Below, piece by piece: positions 37,470 to 47,247 of a stretch of 64,000 nucleotides of DNA. Where the stretch lies: NCBI GenBank assembly GCA_964007875.1, contig CAXGAH010000006.1:48797-112796 (forward strand). The letters run 5' to 3'. The position numbers and the translations under genes are program-made. The stretch's first letter is position 1. Each line of letters starts with the position of its first letter. Under the pieces are notes generated by a model. That model did no database searches. It saw only the letters and a program-made list of their open reading frames with translations, and was not told where the DNA came from. The DNA is from UBA1275 sp002323515. Lineage in GTDB: Bacteria > Bacteroidota > Rhodothermia > Balneolales > Balneolaceae.

Positions 37470-37673
37470 ATGAAAGTATCAATAGTATTATTAATAAGCA
37501 GAATAGCTCTATTTGTAGGCTACATAGTTGGTAAGTTAGAAGGGTTAGCTAGTGGTTATACGAAAGGAATCTATGAAGGTGCAGAGGAAACCATGAAGCT
37601 AGTGGAAAAGTACAGTAACAATGGTGGACTTAAATCCACTTTAGATTGGGAGACAAATCAAATATTATTTTAG
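37470..37673 (+). CDS. Small membrane-anchored hypothetical protein (67 aa)
   Basis: MKVSIVLLISRIALFVGYIV forms one hydrophobic helix, followed by a Gly-rich turn (GKLEGLASGYTKGIYEGAEE) and a polar tail. It is convergent with the alpha/beta hydrolase and has no recognised family. The amphipathic body and sensible composition make it plausible as a real gene. Confidence 0.45.
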   Translation: MKVSIVLLISRIALFVGYIVGKLEGLASGYTKGIYEGAEETMKLVEKYSNNGGLKSTLDWETNQILF

Positions 37674-37698
37674 AAACAGATGAAATTTTCTTCTTTAA

Positions 37699-38499
37699 TT
37701 AGTTATTTATCCAACTTATTACTTTGGTAATTAATTCAGTTCTTTTATCTGAAAATGAATGGTCCGTTTGCATTAATACATATTCCACATTTTTTAATTT
37801 TTCTATCCATACTTTATTTCTTTCATTTTCATCCAATACTAAAAGTGGTTTTTGTAATAATTCTTTATTGTAATTAACAACATTGTATATATTTCTATTT
37901 GTCAACAACTCATTGTAAAATTTTTCAGGAACTAATTCTAACATAAATAATGACTTACTGTATTCATAGGCCCAATGCAATAATTCGTCAGATGCTGTAC
38001 CTATATGAAATGGCGAATACACTGCAATCTTTTTAACTCTATTATCTAAAGCGCCACTTATTAGAGCAATGCCGCCGCCTAAACTGTGACCAAATAAAAT
38101 GTAGGAGTCGATTTTTATTTTATATTTTTCAGAATTTTCAGGTTTGTTGAAAAAGTCAATTACTTCTGAGACATCTTGAAGACAATTTGCATAAGAAAAT
38201 TCTCCCTGGCTACCCCATGCACCTCTGTAATTAAAATAAATAACATTAAAGCCATTTTTTCTTAATTCTTGGGCTAAATCAAGATTTCTCTCATTACCAG
38301 GAAGTCCATGCAAAAGAATTACGGTTTCTTTCTTTTCTGTTCCAGCAGCTAACATTGCATAAGTTGCAATGGAGTCACTATCTATAGAAATAATTATTTC
38401 TTCATTTGATGTAGAATATCTAATGTCACTAATTTGAGCTGTTAATGGGTATGTAAAAAATAGTATAAATAGAAAAATAGTTTTGGATAGATAGATCAT
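37699..38499 (-). CDS. Secreted alpha/beta hydrolase
   Basis: 266 residues with signal peptide MIYLSKTIFLFILFFTYPLTAQ. Alpha/beta-hydrolase features: oxyanion-hole HGLPGNERNLDLAQ, NVIYFNYRGAWGSQG, nucleophile elbow FGHSLGGG and the C-terminal His in QTDHSF; an Asp/Glu near LVLDENERN may complete the triad. Full-length serine esterase/peptidase-like enzyme in the periplasm. Substrate is unknown. It is divergent from the GLPGLI gene, sharing a ~110-bp promoter region. Confidence 0.85.
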   Translation of the reverse strand: MIYLSKTIFLFILFFTYPLTAQISDIRYSTSNEEIIISIDSDSIATYAMLAAGTEKKETVILLHGLPGNERNLDLAQELRKNGFNVIYFNYRGAWGSQGEFSYANCLQDVSEVIDFFNKPENSEKYKIKIDSYILFGHSLGGGIALISGALDNRVKKIAVYSPFHIGTASDELLHWAYEYSKSLFMLELVPEKFYNELLTNRNIYNVVNYNKELLQKPLLVLDENERNKVWIEKLKNVEYVLMQTDHSFSDKRTELITKVISWINN

Positions 38500-38611
38500 A
38501 AGTCGTTTTATACGAGCGTATTCGATAAAATTTTAAATAAGATATAATTACAATAATTAAGTTAAATGTAATTATATCTAAGTATATAAACGACAAAATG
38601 ATTGTAATTTT

Positions 38612-39370
38612 ATGGTAAAAACATCCATTAAGCTATTGTATTTGATATGTACAGTTTTAATTTTTGATACTCTAAGCGCACAAACTAGTGGGATAGTAAC
38701 ATATCAAAAGATTATTGATTATGGCATTGAACCTGTTGGTAAACCGCGTTGGGATAACTACATAAAAAATTTACCAAAAGAAGGTAAATTTACTTATCAA
38801 CTAAGATTTCAAGATTCAGAATCAGTCTTTGAAGGAGTCCCTTCAGAAGATTCACCACTAGATCCCACAGTAGTTAGAGCGCTAAATGCTCTCCCTCTTT
38901 TGGCTCCTCCCAAAGTTAAAATTGAAAAAATCTATCAAAATATAGAGCATGGTAAAAGAGTAACTGAGGTCGAATTTATGACTAGATATTTCTTAGTTGA
39001 AGAAGATTTAAATCAACCAAAATGGAGGCTCACTTCGGGAAAAAAGAAAGTATTAGATTTTATTTGTACTGGTGCTCAATTAGATACTAAAGATGGGATC
39101 ATCACTGCTTGGTTCACCTCTCAAATTCCAGTTCAATTTGGGCCTGACTATTATTTTGGTTTACCTGGGTTAATATTAGGTATTGAAATTGATGGTAAAA
39201 TGAATGTACTTGCATCAAATATTGATTTAAAGATTGAAAATAAAATAGTTGTCCCTGAGAATGGACAAAAAATCAGTAAGTCTGAATTTGAAAAGACAGT
39301 TGGTGAAAAAACTCTGGAATGGAAAAAGAATGGTACCTCAAGTACTAAAAAACAAACTCGAGGTAAATAA
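38612..39370 (+). CDS. GLPGLI-family protein
   Basis: 252 residues with a signal peptide ending TLSAQ. The family-naming motif appears as FGLPGLILGIEIDG in YYFGLPGLI, preceded by the usual beta-rich region with C-x-GAQLDTKDGIITAWFTSQIP. GLPGLI proteins are Bacteroidota-specific periplasmic or outer-membrane-associated proteins usually encoded next to a TonB-dependent receptor, as here (33 bp before the receptor gene). Function is unknown. Confidence 0.9.
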   Translation: MVKTSIKLLYLICTVLIFDTLSAQTSGIVTYQKIIDYGIEPVGKPRWDNYIKNLPKEGKFTYQLRFQDSESVFEGVPSEDSPLDPTVVRALNALPLLAPPKVKIEKIYQNIEHGKRVTEVEFMTRYFLVEEDLNQPKWRLTSGKKKVLDFICTGAQLDTKDGIITAWFTSQIPVQFGPDYYFGLPGLILGIEIDGKMNVLASNIDLKIENKIVVPENGQKISKSEFEKTVGEKTLEWKKNGTSSTKKQTRGK

Positions 39371-39402
39371 TTAATATATCTTTGCCGTAATTAGATGAGT
39401 TT

Positions 39403-42033
39403 ATGAAAACTTTATTATCCGTTCTATTACTCATTATTTTGAGTGGGAGTGCCATCGCCCAATATAAAATAACAGGTCAGGTAATTGATGAAGAAAACAA
39501 ACCTTTAGAATATTCAACAATTGTTTTACTAAATCCTGCAGACTCCACTTTACTGTACTTTGGAGTCACAAATCTTGATGGAGAATTTCAAATAAAGAAT
39601 ATAAATGAGGGTTTATATCTCATGCAGTATTCTTTTGTAGGAAAGAAGACTTTTTACAAAACTATAAAAATACCGACTCTTTCCGGAGAAGATACTGGGA
39701 TTTTAAAATTAATTACACAAAATGATTCACTTAGTGAAGTAATTATTGAAGCTGAATTAGTACCATTAATATTTAGAAATGATACTTTAGAATATAATGC
39801 TAAAGCTTTTAGAACCAGACCAGGTGCTGCTGTTGAAGAACTATTAAATAAACTTCCAGGCATTGAAGTAGATAATAGTGGCAATATAAAAGCAGAAGGT
39901 GAAGAAGTAACCAAAATACTTGTTGACGGTAAAGAATTCTTTGATGATGACCCAAAAGTTGCAACGAAGAATTTACCGGCTGAAGCACTTAGTAAAGTTC
40001 AAGTTATTGATCGAAAATCTGATGAAGTTATCTTCTCGGGAATAGATGATGGACAGCGGGAAAAAACTATCAACCTAAAACTAAAAGAAGATTATAAAAA
40101 AGGTTTCTTTGGCGAGATATCTGCTGGAAGTTCAGTATCAATCAGCAATTATAGTTTATCATCAAAGATTTATCAATTCACTGAAAGAACACAAAATGCT
40201 TTATTAGGTATGTATAATAATGTGAATGAATCAGGTTTTACTAATAAAGATAACAATCAATTTGGACTTAATAATAAAGGTATAAATGATGTTATTGCCG
40301 GTGGCTTTAACTTATCATTTAATCCGGCCAGTGAGAATCGATATTTTATGAATTATTTAGGTAATCGAAGAGAGAAAGATTTGGTAGAACATGCATATAT
40401 TCAGAATTTTTATCCTAATGGTTCATATGATCAAGATATAAGTACAGTTGAAGTAGATATAGATCAACCAAGTGATTTGAATTTTGGATTAAGACACAGT
40501 TTTAATCCAGATAAGCGTTTATTTATAAATGGAAAAATTACATTTATAGAAGGCCAACAGAGAAGCAACAACACCACACTTTCTAAGAATCAAGAAAAAT
40601 TATTAAATACTCAAATTAATGAATCAAGCATTTCATCTAGTGATATATATGGATGGCTAGAAGCAAGTTTTATTGTCAAATTTAAAGATGATAAATTACA
40701 ATTTAAAACGTCTTCAAGTGCGATTATTAATGACCTTTCTAATAAAATTGAATGGTTAAATGAGATCAACTTTTTTGATCCACTAAATCAACTTATGTCA
40801 CAACAATTTCAAGACAATTCTAGGAATCGAGTATTATTGAGCAGCGAACCTTCGCTCTTAATAAAACTAAAAAATAGCTGGGCTATTAGTTTTGGGGCAA
40901 AATTTAGTATGGATGAAAATCAACTTTTTAAATCGGTAGGTCAAATTATTGAAAAAATTGGTGCTGAACTTCTTCAAAGACCTAAATTTACTACCAATCA
41001 ATATTTAATATCCCCATCAATAATTCTAAATAGATCTAAGGAGAAGTCACAACTAAATTTTCAAATTTTGGGTAACGTAAATCAATTTGAAAAAATACAA
41101 GATGAAGTAAGTATTCAAAAAAAGAAATATCGTTCTTTGATGCCTCGATTGAATTATCAGTTTGAATATCGACCTGGACGCCGAATTAATCTCCGATATA
41201 CGACCAACATGATTATGCCAAATCCTGATCAATTAATTCCAGTAAGTAATACTATAAATCAATTAAACATCATAAAAGGTAACACAGACCTTGAACCAGA
41301 ATATCGACACCAAGGTGTTGCTAATTGGAATATATTTGATCAATTTTCATTCACTTCATTTTCAATAAGACTCTCGGGTACCTATACAAAAGAAAAAATT
41401 AGATGGAAGCAAACAATTAGCGATGATCTAATCAAAATAACACAACCAATAAATGTCAAAAATGATCTAAATTTTACATTTTCATCTGAATTTTCTACCC
41501 CTATAAGAGCTTTAGAAATTAATATTAATTTGAAAGCAAGTGAGAGCTGGAGTAAAAGCCGTGTTTTTATTAATGAACAAGAAAATATAAATACAAATCA
41601 AAGCCATATTTTTAGTTTAACATTGGAAAATCGTAAGAATACAATTTTTTCTACACGTTTGGGCGCTGGTATAAACATAACAGATTCAGAATTCTCATTA
41701 GCAGATGAACAAAATAATTATTATTACAACACAAGCTATTCTTTTGATTTGAGATATACACCCAATAATAGGTGGAATTTACAAGCTAAAGCAAACATAC
41801 TAAATTACGATTCGCAGAGCTTTAACGAAGCTGTTGATATTCCATTAATCAACATTGATATGAGTTATTTCTTTTTCGAGGCAGAAAAGGGTTCATTAAC
41901 AATCAGCGCTTTTGATCTTTTAAATCAATACACAGGTTTTCAAAGGATAAGTCAGCCTAATTTTTTAATGCAACAAGAATGGAATACATTGACCCGTTAC
42001 GTAATGCTGACATTTGGTTTTCGTTTTAGATGA
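39403..42033 (+). CDS. TonB-dependent receptor-like outer-membrane protein (OMP_b-brl_3 type)
   Basis: 876 residues. Signal peptide MKTLLSVLLLIILSGSAIAQ, a carboxypeptidase-regulatory-like domain (ITGQVIDEENKPLEYSTIVL), a plug-like segment (AAVEELLNKLPGIEVDNSGN, GEEVTKILVDGKEFFDDDPK) and a long barrel ending FGFRFR. This architecture, without the SusC VVGYG signature, is typical of the OMP_b-brl_3 family paired with GLPGLI proteins; siderophore, peptide or metal uptake has been proposed for relatives. Complete. The gene downstream (GH9) has its own start ~100 bp later. Confidence 0.85.
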   Translation: MKTLLSVLLLIILSGSAIAQYKITGQVIDEENKPLEYSTIVLLNPADSTLLYFGVTNLDGEFQIKNINEGLYLMQYSFVGKKTFYKTIKIPTLSGEDTGILKLITQNDSLSEVIIEAELVPLIFRNDTLEYNAKAFRTRPGAAVEELLNKLPGIEVDNSGNIKAEGEEVTKILVDGKEFFDDDPKVATKNLPAEALSKVQVIDRKSDEVIFSGIDDGQREKTINLKLKEDYKKGFFGEISAGSSVSISNYSLSSKIYQFTERTQNALLGMYNNVNESGFTNKDNNQFGLNNKGINDVIAGGFNLSFNPASENRYFMNYLGNRREKDLVEHAYIQNFYPNGSYDQDISTVEVDIDQPSDLNFGLRHSFNPDKRLFINGKITFIEGQQRSNNTTLSKNQEKLLNTQINESSISSSDIYGWLEASFIVKFKDDKLQFKTSSSAIINDLSNKIEWLNEINFFDPLNQLMSQQFQDNSRNRVLLSSEPSLLIKLKNSWAISFGAKFSMDENQLFKSVGQIIEKIGAELLQRPKFTTNQYLISPSIILNRSKEKSQLNFQILGNVNQFEKIQDEVSIQKKKYRSLMPRLNYQFEYRPGRRINLRYTTNMIMPNPDQLIPVSNTINQLNIIKGNTDLEPEYRHQGVANWNIFDQFSFTSFSIRLSGTYTKEKIRWKQTISDDLIKITQPINVKNDLNFTFSSEFSTPIRALEININLKASESWSKSRVFINEQENINTNQSHIFSLTLENRKNTIFSTRLGAGINITDSEFSLADEQNNYYYNTSYSFDLRYTPNNRWNLQAKANILNYDSQSFNEAVDIPLINIDMSYFFFEAEKGSLTISAFDLLNQYTGFQRISQPNFLMQQEWNTLTRYVMLTFGFRFR

Positions 42034-42133
42034 CAATTGATAGATTTATACAATCCTAATATGAGGTTACTGCGAGGCAAAAACTTATATTGAACTAGAT
42101 AACAGATTAAGAATTCTTACTATATATTTGCCT

Positions 42134-44752
42134 ATGTATTGTTTTTTAAAAAAATACCTGTTTGTTCCCATTTTTTTTTCAAGCACATTTGTTGTAGCAC
42201 AACAACAATCTTTACAGGTAAAACTCAACCAGCTTGGATTTTATCCAAAGACCCATAAAATAGCCATAACACCGTCATATAATGCAAGTACGTTCCATTT
42301 ACGTGAAGCGGAATCCGGTAATATTGTTTATCAAGGGAATTTAGAAAGTGCTGGCTTTTATAGTTTAAGTGGAGAAACGGTAAAAGTGGCTAATTTCAGT
42401 GAATTTTCTAGGCAAGGGACATATATTTTAGGAGTTGATGGAGGTGGTGAGTCTTTTCCATTTGACATCGGTAATCATCAATTTCTTTCGCTAAATGCTG
42501 CCTTGATTAAAGCAATCTATTTCAATCGAGCGTCCATCGCTTTGGAGCAAGAATATGCAGAAAAGTGGTCCAGAAGTGCCGGTCATTCTGATACTTTAGT
42601 TGTAATTCATGCATCGGCAGCCTCCACAAATCGTCCTAATGGTACTTACATTTCTTCACCAGGAGGGTGGTACGATGCCGGTGACTTCAACAAATATGTA
42701 GTTCCAATTTCTTCAAGTATTAATCATATGCTTTTTGCCTATGAGAATTTTCCTTCATTTTTTGAATCTCAAAATTTAAATATACCTGAAAGTAATAATG
42801 CTATTCCCGATATCTTGGACGAAAACCGATATGCATTGGACTGGCTAATAACTATGCAAGATCCGAGTGATGGTGGGGTATATCATAAACTTACTCATGC
42901 TAATTTTAGTAGTACTATCATGCCATCTAAAGCTACAAATCCGCGCTATGTGGTTCAAAAAGGAACGGCTGCAAGCCTAGATTTTGCTGCAGTTATGGCA
43001 CAGGCGGCAAGAGTCTATGAACCTTTCGATACTAATTTTGCAACTATTGCCCTAAGAGCGGCTCGAGATGCCTATAATTGGGCCCTTATAAATCCAAATG
43101 TAACTTATAACCAGAATGAAATAAATAATCAGTTTAATCCTGATATCCAAACTGGAACCTACGGTGATGGCAGTTTTTCAGATGAATTTTTCTGGGCTCG
43201 AGCAGAGCTATACATCACAACCAAAGAGGATAAATTTTATCCAAATAACGGTTGGAATGGTGTTGGAAACTCAGGGTGGAGTAATGTACAAGCCTTAGGA
43301 TTATTCTCGCTAGTGCATCATCGAAAAGAGTTAACCTCAATTGGACTTGTTGATACTAGTGCAATGAAAAACACACTAATTAATGCATACGAATGGTATG
43401 TAAATGACTCTAAAACGGCTCCATATCGATCACCTTTTGGAATAGAAAGCTGGCAATTTAATTGGGGCTCAAATGGTGGTGCAGGAAACCTTGGAATGGG
43501 AATTTTATTAGCCTATCAACTTACAGGTGAACAGAAGTTTTATGAAGGGGCAATTGATATTATGGATTATCTACTTGGCCGAAATGCCGTTTCATATAGC
43601 TATGTGACCGGGTTTGGGGATCAATCTCCAATGCATATTCATCATCGGCAATCCGCAGCAGATAATCTTATTGATCCAGTTCCTGGTTGGATAGCAGGTG
43701 GTGCAAACCCTAGAAACCAGAATTTAGATTGCGGGTCAAATGCTTACAATTCTGATCTTGCAGCACTTTCTTATCTAGATGATTATTGCAGCTACTCAAC
43801 CAATGAAATTACCACATACTGGAATTCTCCATTTGTATATTTAACTGCTGGAATTGAGGTATACACCGAAGACGTATTTTCAGATGCGACCTCACCAATC
43901 CAATTTACTGCACCAAGCGATGACTTAACTTTTGCAGTAGGAGATACATTACCTATAGCATGGAGCTTGAACTCTGTTGATGAAGTGGATCTTTTTTATA
44001 AGCTATACTCATCGAATGAATTTACTTTATTAGCTGAGAAACTCACAACCGATTCATTTGAAAACTTCGTAATTCCTAACTTACCTGGTGATTCGTTACT
44101 TTTTAAGTTACAAGAAACATCCGATTCTACCGTCTATGCTTTTTCAAATATCGTAAATATTAAAAAACCTAAATCGATAAAGTCTGTTTCAGCATCTAGA
44201 CTATTTAATCTACCATTTAGGCCTGGAAGCAATGTTACAATAAGTTGGGCCCTTGTTGAAATTGACAGTCTAGATATCTTTTATTACTTATCATCAAACT
44301 CGGAATTAATATCTATTGTAGAAGCCTATCCAGCTGTAGAATCGCAGTACAGTAGGTTTGAAATTCCTGAATCGAGCGGTGATTCTATTTACTTCAGAAT
44401 AATAGACTCTGAATCCCAAGATATTTTTTTAGATTCTCCAGGATATGAAATTACAATAAGTGTTAGAATTGAAGAACAAAATAAACTTGGAGAATTCATT
44501 TTAGATCAAAACTATCCTAATCCATTCAATCCGAAGACGCAGATTAATTTTTCATTGGCAAGAGATCAACATGTTAACCTAGAGATTTTTGATATTAATG
44601 GACGGTCAATAGTAAAACTTATCGATAAACCAATGCAAGTTGGTGAGTATAGAATAGGTTTTGATGCTTCTAGATTATCAAGTGGGGTATACTTGTACAA
44701 GCTAACAACTCAATCTTTTACAGAAACTAAGAAAATGCTTCTGATTAAATAA
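42134..44752 (+). CDS. GH9-family endoglucanase with T9SS sorting domain
   Basis: The ATG at 42134 gives MYCFLKKYLFVPIFFSSTFVVAQ; a TTG at 42128 is two codons earlier. 872 residues: N-terminal CelD-type Ig domain (LQVKLNQLGFYPKTHKIAIT), then a GH9 (alpha/alpha)6 barrel with Asp181 and Asp184 in GGWYDAGDFNKY, the HHR motif in MHIHHRQS and acid Glu558 in STNEITTYWNSP. Two beta-sandwich domains follow (residues ~590-785) and the protein ends with a T9SS type A domain (NYPNPFNPKTQINF ... KKMLLIK). It cleaves cellulose-type beta-1,4-glucan extracellularly and complements the GH5 enzyme at 2.9 kb. Confidence 0.92.
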   Translation: MYCFLKKYLFVPIFFSSTFVVAQQQSLQVKLNQLGFYPKTHKIAITPSYNASTFHLREAESGNIVYQGNLESAGFYSLSGETVKVANFSEFSRQGTYILGVDGGGESFPFDIGNHQFLSLNAALIKAIYFNRASIALEQEYAEKWSRSAGHSDTLVVIHASAASTNRPNGTYISSPGGWYDAGDFNKYVVPISSSINHMLFAYENFPSFFESQNLNIPESNNAIPDILDENRYALDWLITMQDPSDGGVYHKLTHANFSSTIMPSKATNPRYVVQKGTAASLDFAAVMAQAARVYEPFDTNFATIALRAARDAYNWALINPNVTYNQNEINNQFNPDIQTGTYGDGSFSDEFFWARAELYITTKEDKFYPNNGWNGVGNSGWSNVQALGLFSLVHHRKELTSIGLVDTSAMKNTLINAYEWYVNDSKTAPYRSPFGIESWQFNWGSNGGAGNLGMGILLAYQLTGEQKFYEGAIDIMDYLLGRNAVSYSYVTGFGDQSPMHIHHRQSAADNLIDPVPGWIAGGANPRNQNLDCGSNAYNSDLAALSYLDDYCSYSTNEITTYWNSPFVYLTAGIEVYTEDVFSDATSPIQFTAPSDDLTFAVGDTLPIAWSLNSVDEVDLFYKLYSSNEFTLLAEKLTTDSFENFVIPNLPGDSLLFKLQETSDSTVYAFSNIVNIKKPKSIKSVSASRLFNLPFRPGSNVTISWALVEIDSLDIFYYLSSNSELISIVEAYPAVESQYSRFEIPESSGDSIYFRIIDSESQDIFLDSPGYEITISVRIEEQNKLGEFILDQNYPNPFNPKTQINFSLARDQHVNLEIFDINGRSIVKLIDKPMQVGEYRIGFDASRLSSGVYLYKLTTQSFTETKKMLLIK

Positions 44753-44783
44753 GAATCTAGTCATTTAGAGTTATTATTTTGAG

Positions 44784-44817
44784 CCCTACTAATATAAAAG
44801 TTGGTGGGATTTTTTTT
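44784..44817 (+). terminator. Rho-independent terminator after the GH9 gene
   Basis: CCCTACTAA pairs with TTGGTGGG (one bulged T and one G-T pair) around an A-rich loop, followed by a run of eight T. Good intrinsic terminator geometry ~30 bp after the stop codon. Confidence 0.75.
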
Positions 44818-44864
44818 ATCTAAAATAACTCAATGCGTCTGTTAATTATTTCAATAACTCAGGA

Positions 44865-44992
44865 TTATCTATTTAAAAATACGAGTTTTATGTTTTTGTT
44901 TATGAATCTATAGAAGGAATCTGGGTCTTTCATTTCAAACCCAAATACATAGTATACTTGGTTATCATCATATCCAAGTTCTTTAAAAAGCT
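44865..44992 (-). pseudogene. Coding relic, minus strand
   Basis: An open stretch without a start codon reads LFKELGYDDNQVYYVFGFEM then KDPDSFYRFINKNIKLVF, bounded by stops at both ends. Strongly protein-like and not explained by any neighbouring gene. The family is not recognised. It may be the tail of the same lost gene as the relic at 45081-45206, with a degenerate segment between. Confidence 0.4.
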
Positions 44993-45080
44993 ACTGATGA
45001 ATTAAATTATATGTCTCTAAAACGGTATTCTTATTATTTTAATTTATATGCTTTTTTTACTATAGGTTTTCTACTGTTTT

Positions 45081-45206
45081 TCATTTAAAACAAGATGCAA
45101 GTGACCAATTGTATATTGGACCTATCATGTCAAAACCAATGTGTAGTTCGTTGGTCTTATAACCACAACACTCACAACCAAATTTATAGATATCACCTTT
45201 AGCTAA
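45081..45206 (-). pseudogene. Cys-rich relic (DUF2199/zinc-ribbon-like), minus strand
   Basis: Open frame without ATG just after the GH144 stop: LAKGDIYKFGCECCGYKTNE, HIGFDMIGPIYNWSLASCFK, stop. CxCCG followed by a hydrophobic-acidic segment recalls the N-terminus of DUF2199-type cysteine-containing small proteins. No intact remainder follows, so it is a gene fragment. Confidence 0.45.
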
Positions 45207-47182
45207 TTATTTAGCGAAAATCCTAGGTAGTTTAACGCCGTCTGAATTTCTTCAGCATCCGTGAATAATTCCCATAGTAAGCCAGACCTATAATTTTCTA
45301 TCATAATTATAATAGGACCTTGATCAATTGCTAGATAAGTATTTGCCCACCACTCCTCTGTGGGGTTAAACGCATCATAAAAACCATATTCACCCCAAAG
45401 TTTATCTCCAAGTGTGTAATAGAAATGTCGGATAGCCTCTAATGATTCATTGGGCGTATAGGGTATACTAGAAATTGCCGCTGATGGAGTTATAGTACCA
45501 ACATCTCTAGTTGGTTCATGGGCTAAATATCCATTCGGAGTATCACTTGCAGTTAAACCCCAGCTATTTTTACTATAACCAACATACTGTTTTGGATTCT
45601 CTATTACATACTGTCTATTAATTAGGCTATGATTGCGATTTTGCGCCCAATAGTCTGCATATTGATCAGACAGATTAGTAGGATTTAAGCCCAAAAATGA
45701 GTAATGCGAAAAGAATAAGGGTCCCCCAAAATCATATCCAAGAGGAAGTTGAAATCCATAAAAATTTTTACCATTTCTTATGTTACCATTTCTGGCCCAA
45801 CCAGTATGATATACATTTGATGATATATTATGATTTTTTGAAGAAGCAGCAAGTATGTATACAATCAATGCCTCATTGTAACCACTTATCTTCATATTCA
45901 TTCCCCACTCATAATCTGGAGACCAATGCCAATACAAAACATCTTGATTTCCCCTAGTGAACCAATTCCATTCAATATCTGTAATCAACGTGTCAATTTT
46001 TGATATATATTCATGTTCTTGAGAAACATATTCTTTAAAATACTCTCGTACAGTAACTAAACCTTGAGCCAAAAAGGCTGTTTCTACTAAATCAGCTCCA
46101 TTATCTTGCGAACTAAACGGTATGGTTTTACCGGTAGAACCATTTAACCAATGCGGCCAAACTCCATGAAAACGGTCTGCCTTAGTCGATAAAAAATCAA
46201 GAATTTTACCAATTCGTTCTATCCCATTATCTAAGGATATAAAATCACGTTCAATACCGACTAATAAAGCCATCAAACCAAATCCACTACCTCCAATTGT
46301 AACTAATTCTCCAGATGAATTCCTTTCTCTTGCTAATCCAGAAACAGGATGTGCAAAATCCCAGAAATACTTGAAAGTTTGTTCTTGAATTTTTGTTAAC
46401 AGCTCATCATCTGAAATTCGTTGGAATTTATCTATTGGATTTAATCCTGTTTGAAAACTTGCAGTATATCCAGCAAACAAAAAATTTCTAGGACTTTCTA
46501 ATTGGCTACTGATTAAAATTGAATATGATTTATAATAATCCAGTGTATCTAAATTATTTATATAAATAACTAGACTATCATCTGACTGTGAAAAATTTAA
46601 GCCAACATAAGGTTGTAGTCTAAAATGCGATTTAAATGATGTCAAATCTATTACATTATCAAAAGTTAGTTCTATATGTATCTCATCATAGCGAACTTCT
46701 CTTGTAATATCTGATACAGATAGAGGAATGTTATTAATTAGCGCAGAAACTATTTTTATCTCACCAATTATTGTCTTGAAGCTATAGGATTTTCCAATAA
46801 ATTTTGCTTGATCAACTGATCGTAAATCATTTGAAATTCGTAAAGTATAAACGACATTGCTTTCTAAATTGTTGTTTGATTTTAAAGTAAGATTAGTGTT
46901 CTCATTTTTAAAATTGTAGCTTAATTGTAACTCCTCATCTCCATGTAAAAGTGTGATACCTCTTTTAACTGAGTTCGTGTCAATTGGTGTTGAAAAAACT
47001 AAATTAAAACTACCATCTAATGATATGCCTTCAACTATATTATCTGCTGACAAGTGAATATTATTAGAAGATATTTTAAGCAACTCAAATAGAGGATAGT
47101 CTATATCAGTACTTGCGCTCTTACATGCAGTACTAATTAAGAGAAGTCCAATAATCCAAATATTTCCCTTTTTCATACTCAA
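45203..47182 (-). CDS. GH144-like endo-beta-1,2-glucanase with N-terminal Ig-like domains
   Basis: 659 residues with a lipoprotein signal ending LLLISTAC. Residues ~25-245 are two Big_5/Ig-like domains (DGSFNLVFSTPIDTNSVKRG; DEIHIELTFDNVIDL). From ~255 comes a glycoamylase-like (alpha/alpha)6 barrel: FKYFWDFAHPVSGLARERNS, TIGGSGFGLMALLVGIERDF, FHGVWPHWLNG, then DNGADLVETAFLAQG (Asp360, Asp364, Glu367), a DxxxDxxE spacing like the acidic residues reported essential in GH144 endo-beta-1,2-glucanases. It is last in the minus-strand SusC-SusD-LamG operon. Substrate beta-1,2-glucan is likely; other beta-glucans cannot be excluded. Confidence 0.85.
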   Translation of the reverse strand: MSMKKGNIWIIGLLLISTACKSASTDIDYPLFELLKISSNNIHLSADNIVEGISLDGSFNLVFSTPIDTNSVKRGITLLHGDEELQLSYNFKNENTNLTLKSNNNLESNVVYTLRISNDLRSVDQAKFIGKSYSFKTIIGEIKIVSALINNIPLSVSDITREVRYDEIHIELTFDNVIDLTSFKSHFRLQPYVGLNFSQSDDSLVIYINNLDTLDYYKSYSILISSQLESPRNFLFAGYTASFQTGLNPIDKFQRISDDELLTKIQEQTFKYFWDFAHPVSGLARERNSSGELVTIGGSGFGLMALLVGIERDFISLDNGIERIGKILDFLSTKADRFHGVWPHWLNGSTGKTIPFSSQDNGADLVETAFLAQGLVTVREYFKEYVSQEHEYISKIDTLITDIEWNWFTRGNQDVLYWHWSPDYEWGMNMKISGYNEALIVYILAASSKNHNISSNVYHTGWARNGNIRNGKNFYGFQLPLGYDFGGPLFFSHYSFLGLNPTNLSDQYADYWAQNRNHSLINRQYVIENPKQYVGYSKNSWGLTASDTPNGYLAHEPTRDVGTITPSAAISSIPYTPNESLEAIRHFYYTLGDKLWGEYGFYDAFNPTEEWWANTYLAIDQGPIIIMIENYRSGLLWELFTDAEEIQTALNYLGFSLNN

Positions 47183-47247
47183 AATGATGATAATTTAATT
47201 AACCATTCATAATCTTAAAGCTAGGTTATTTATAAATACTCGAATTT

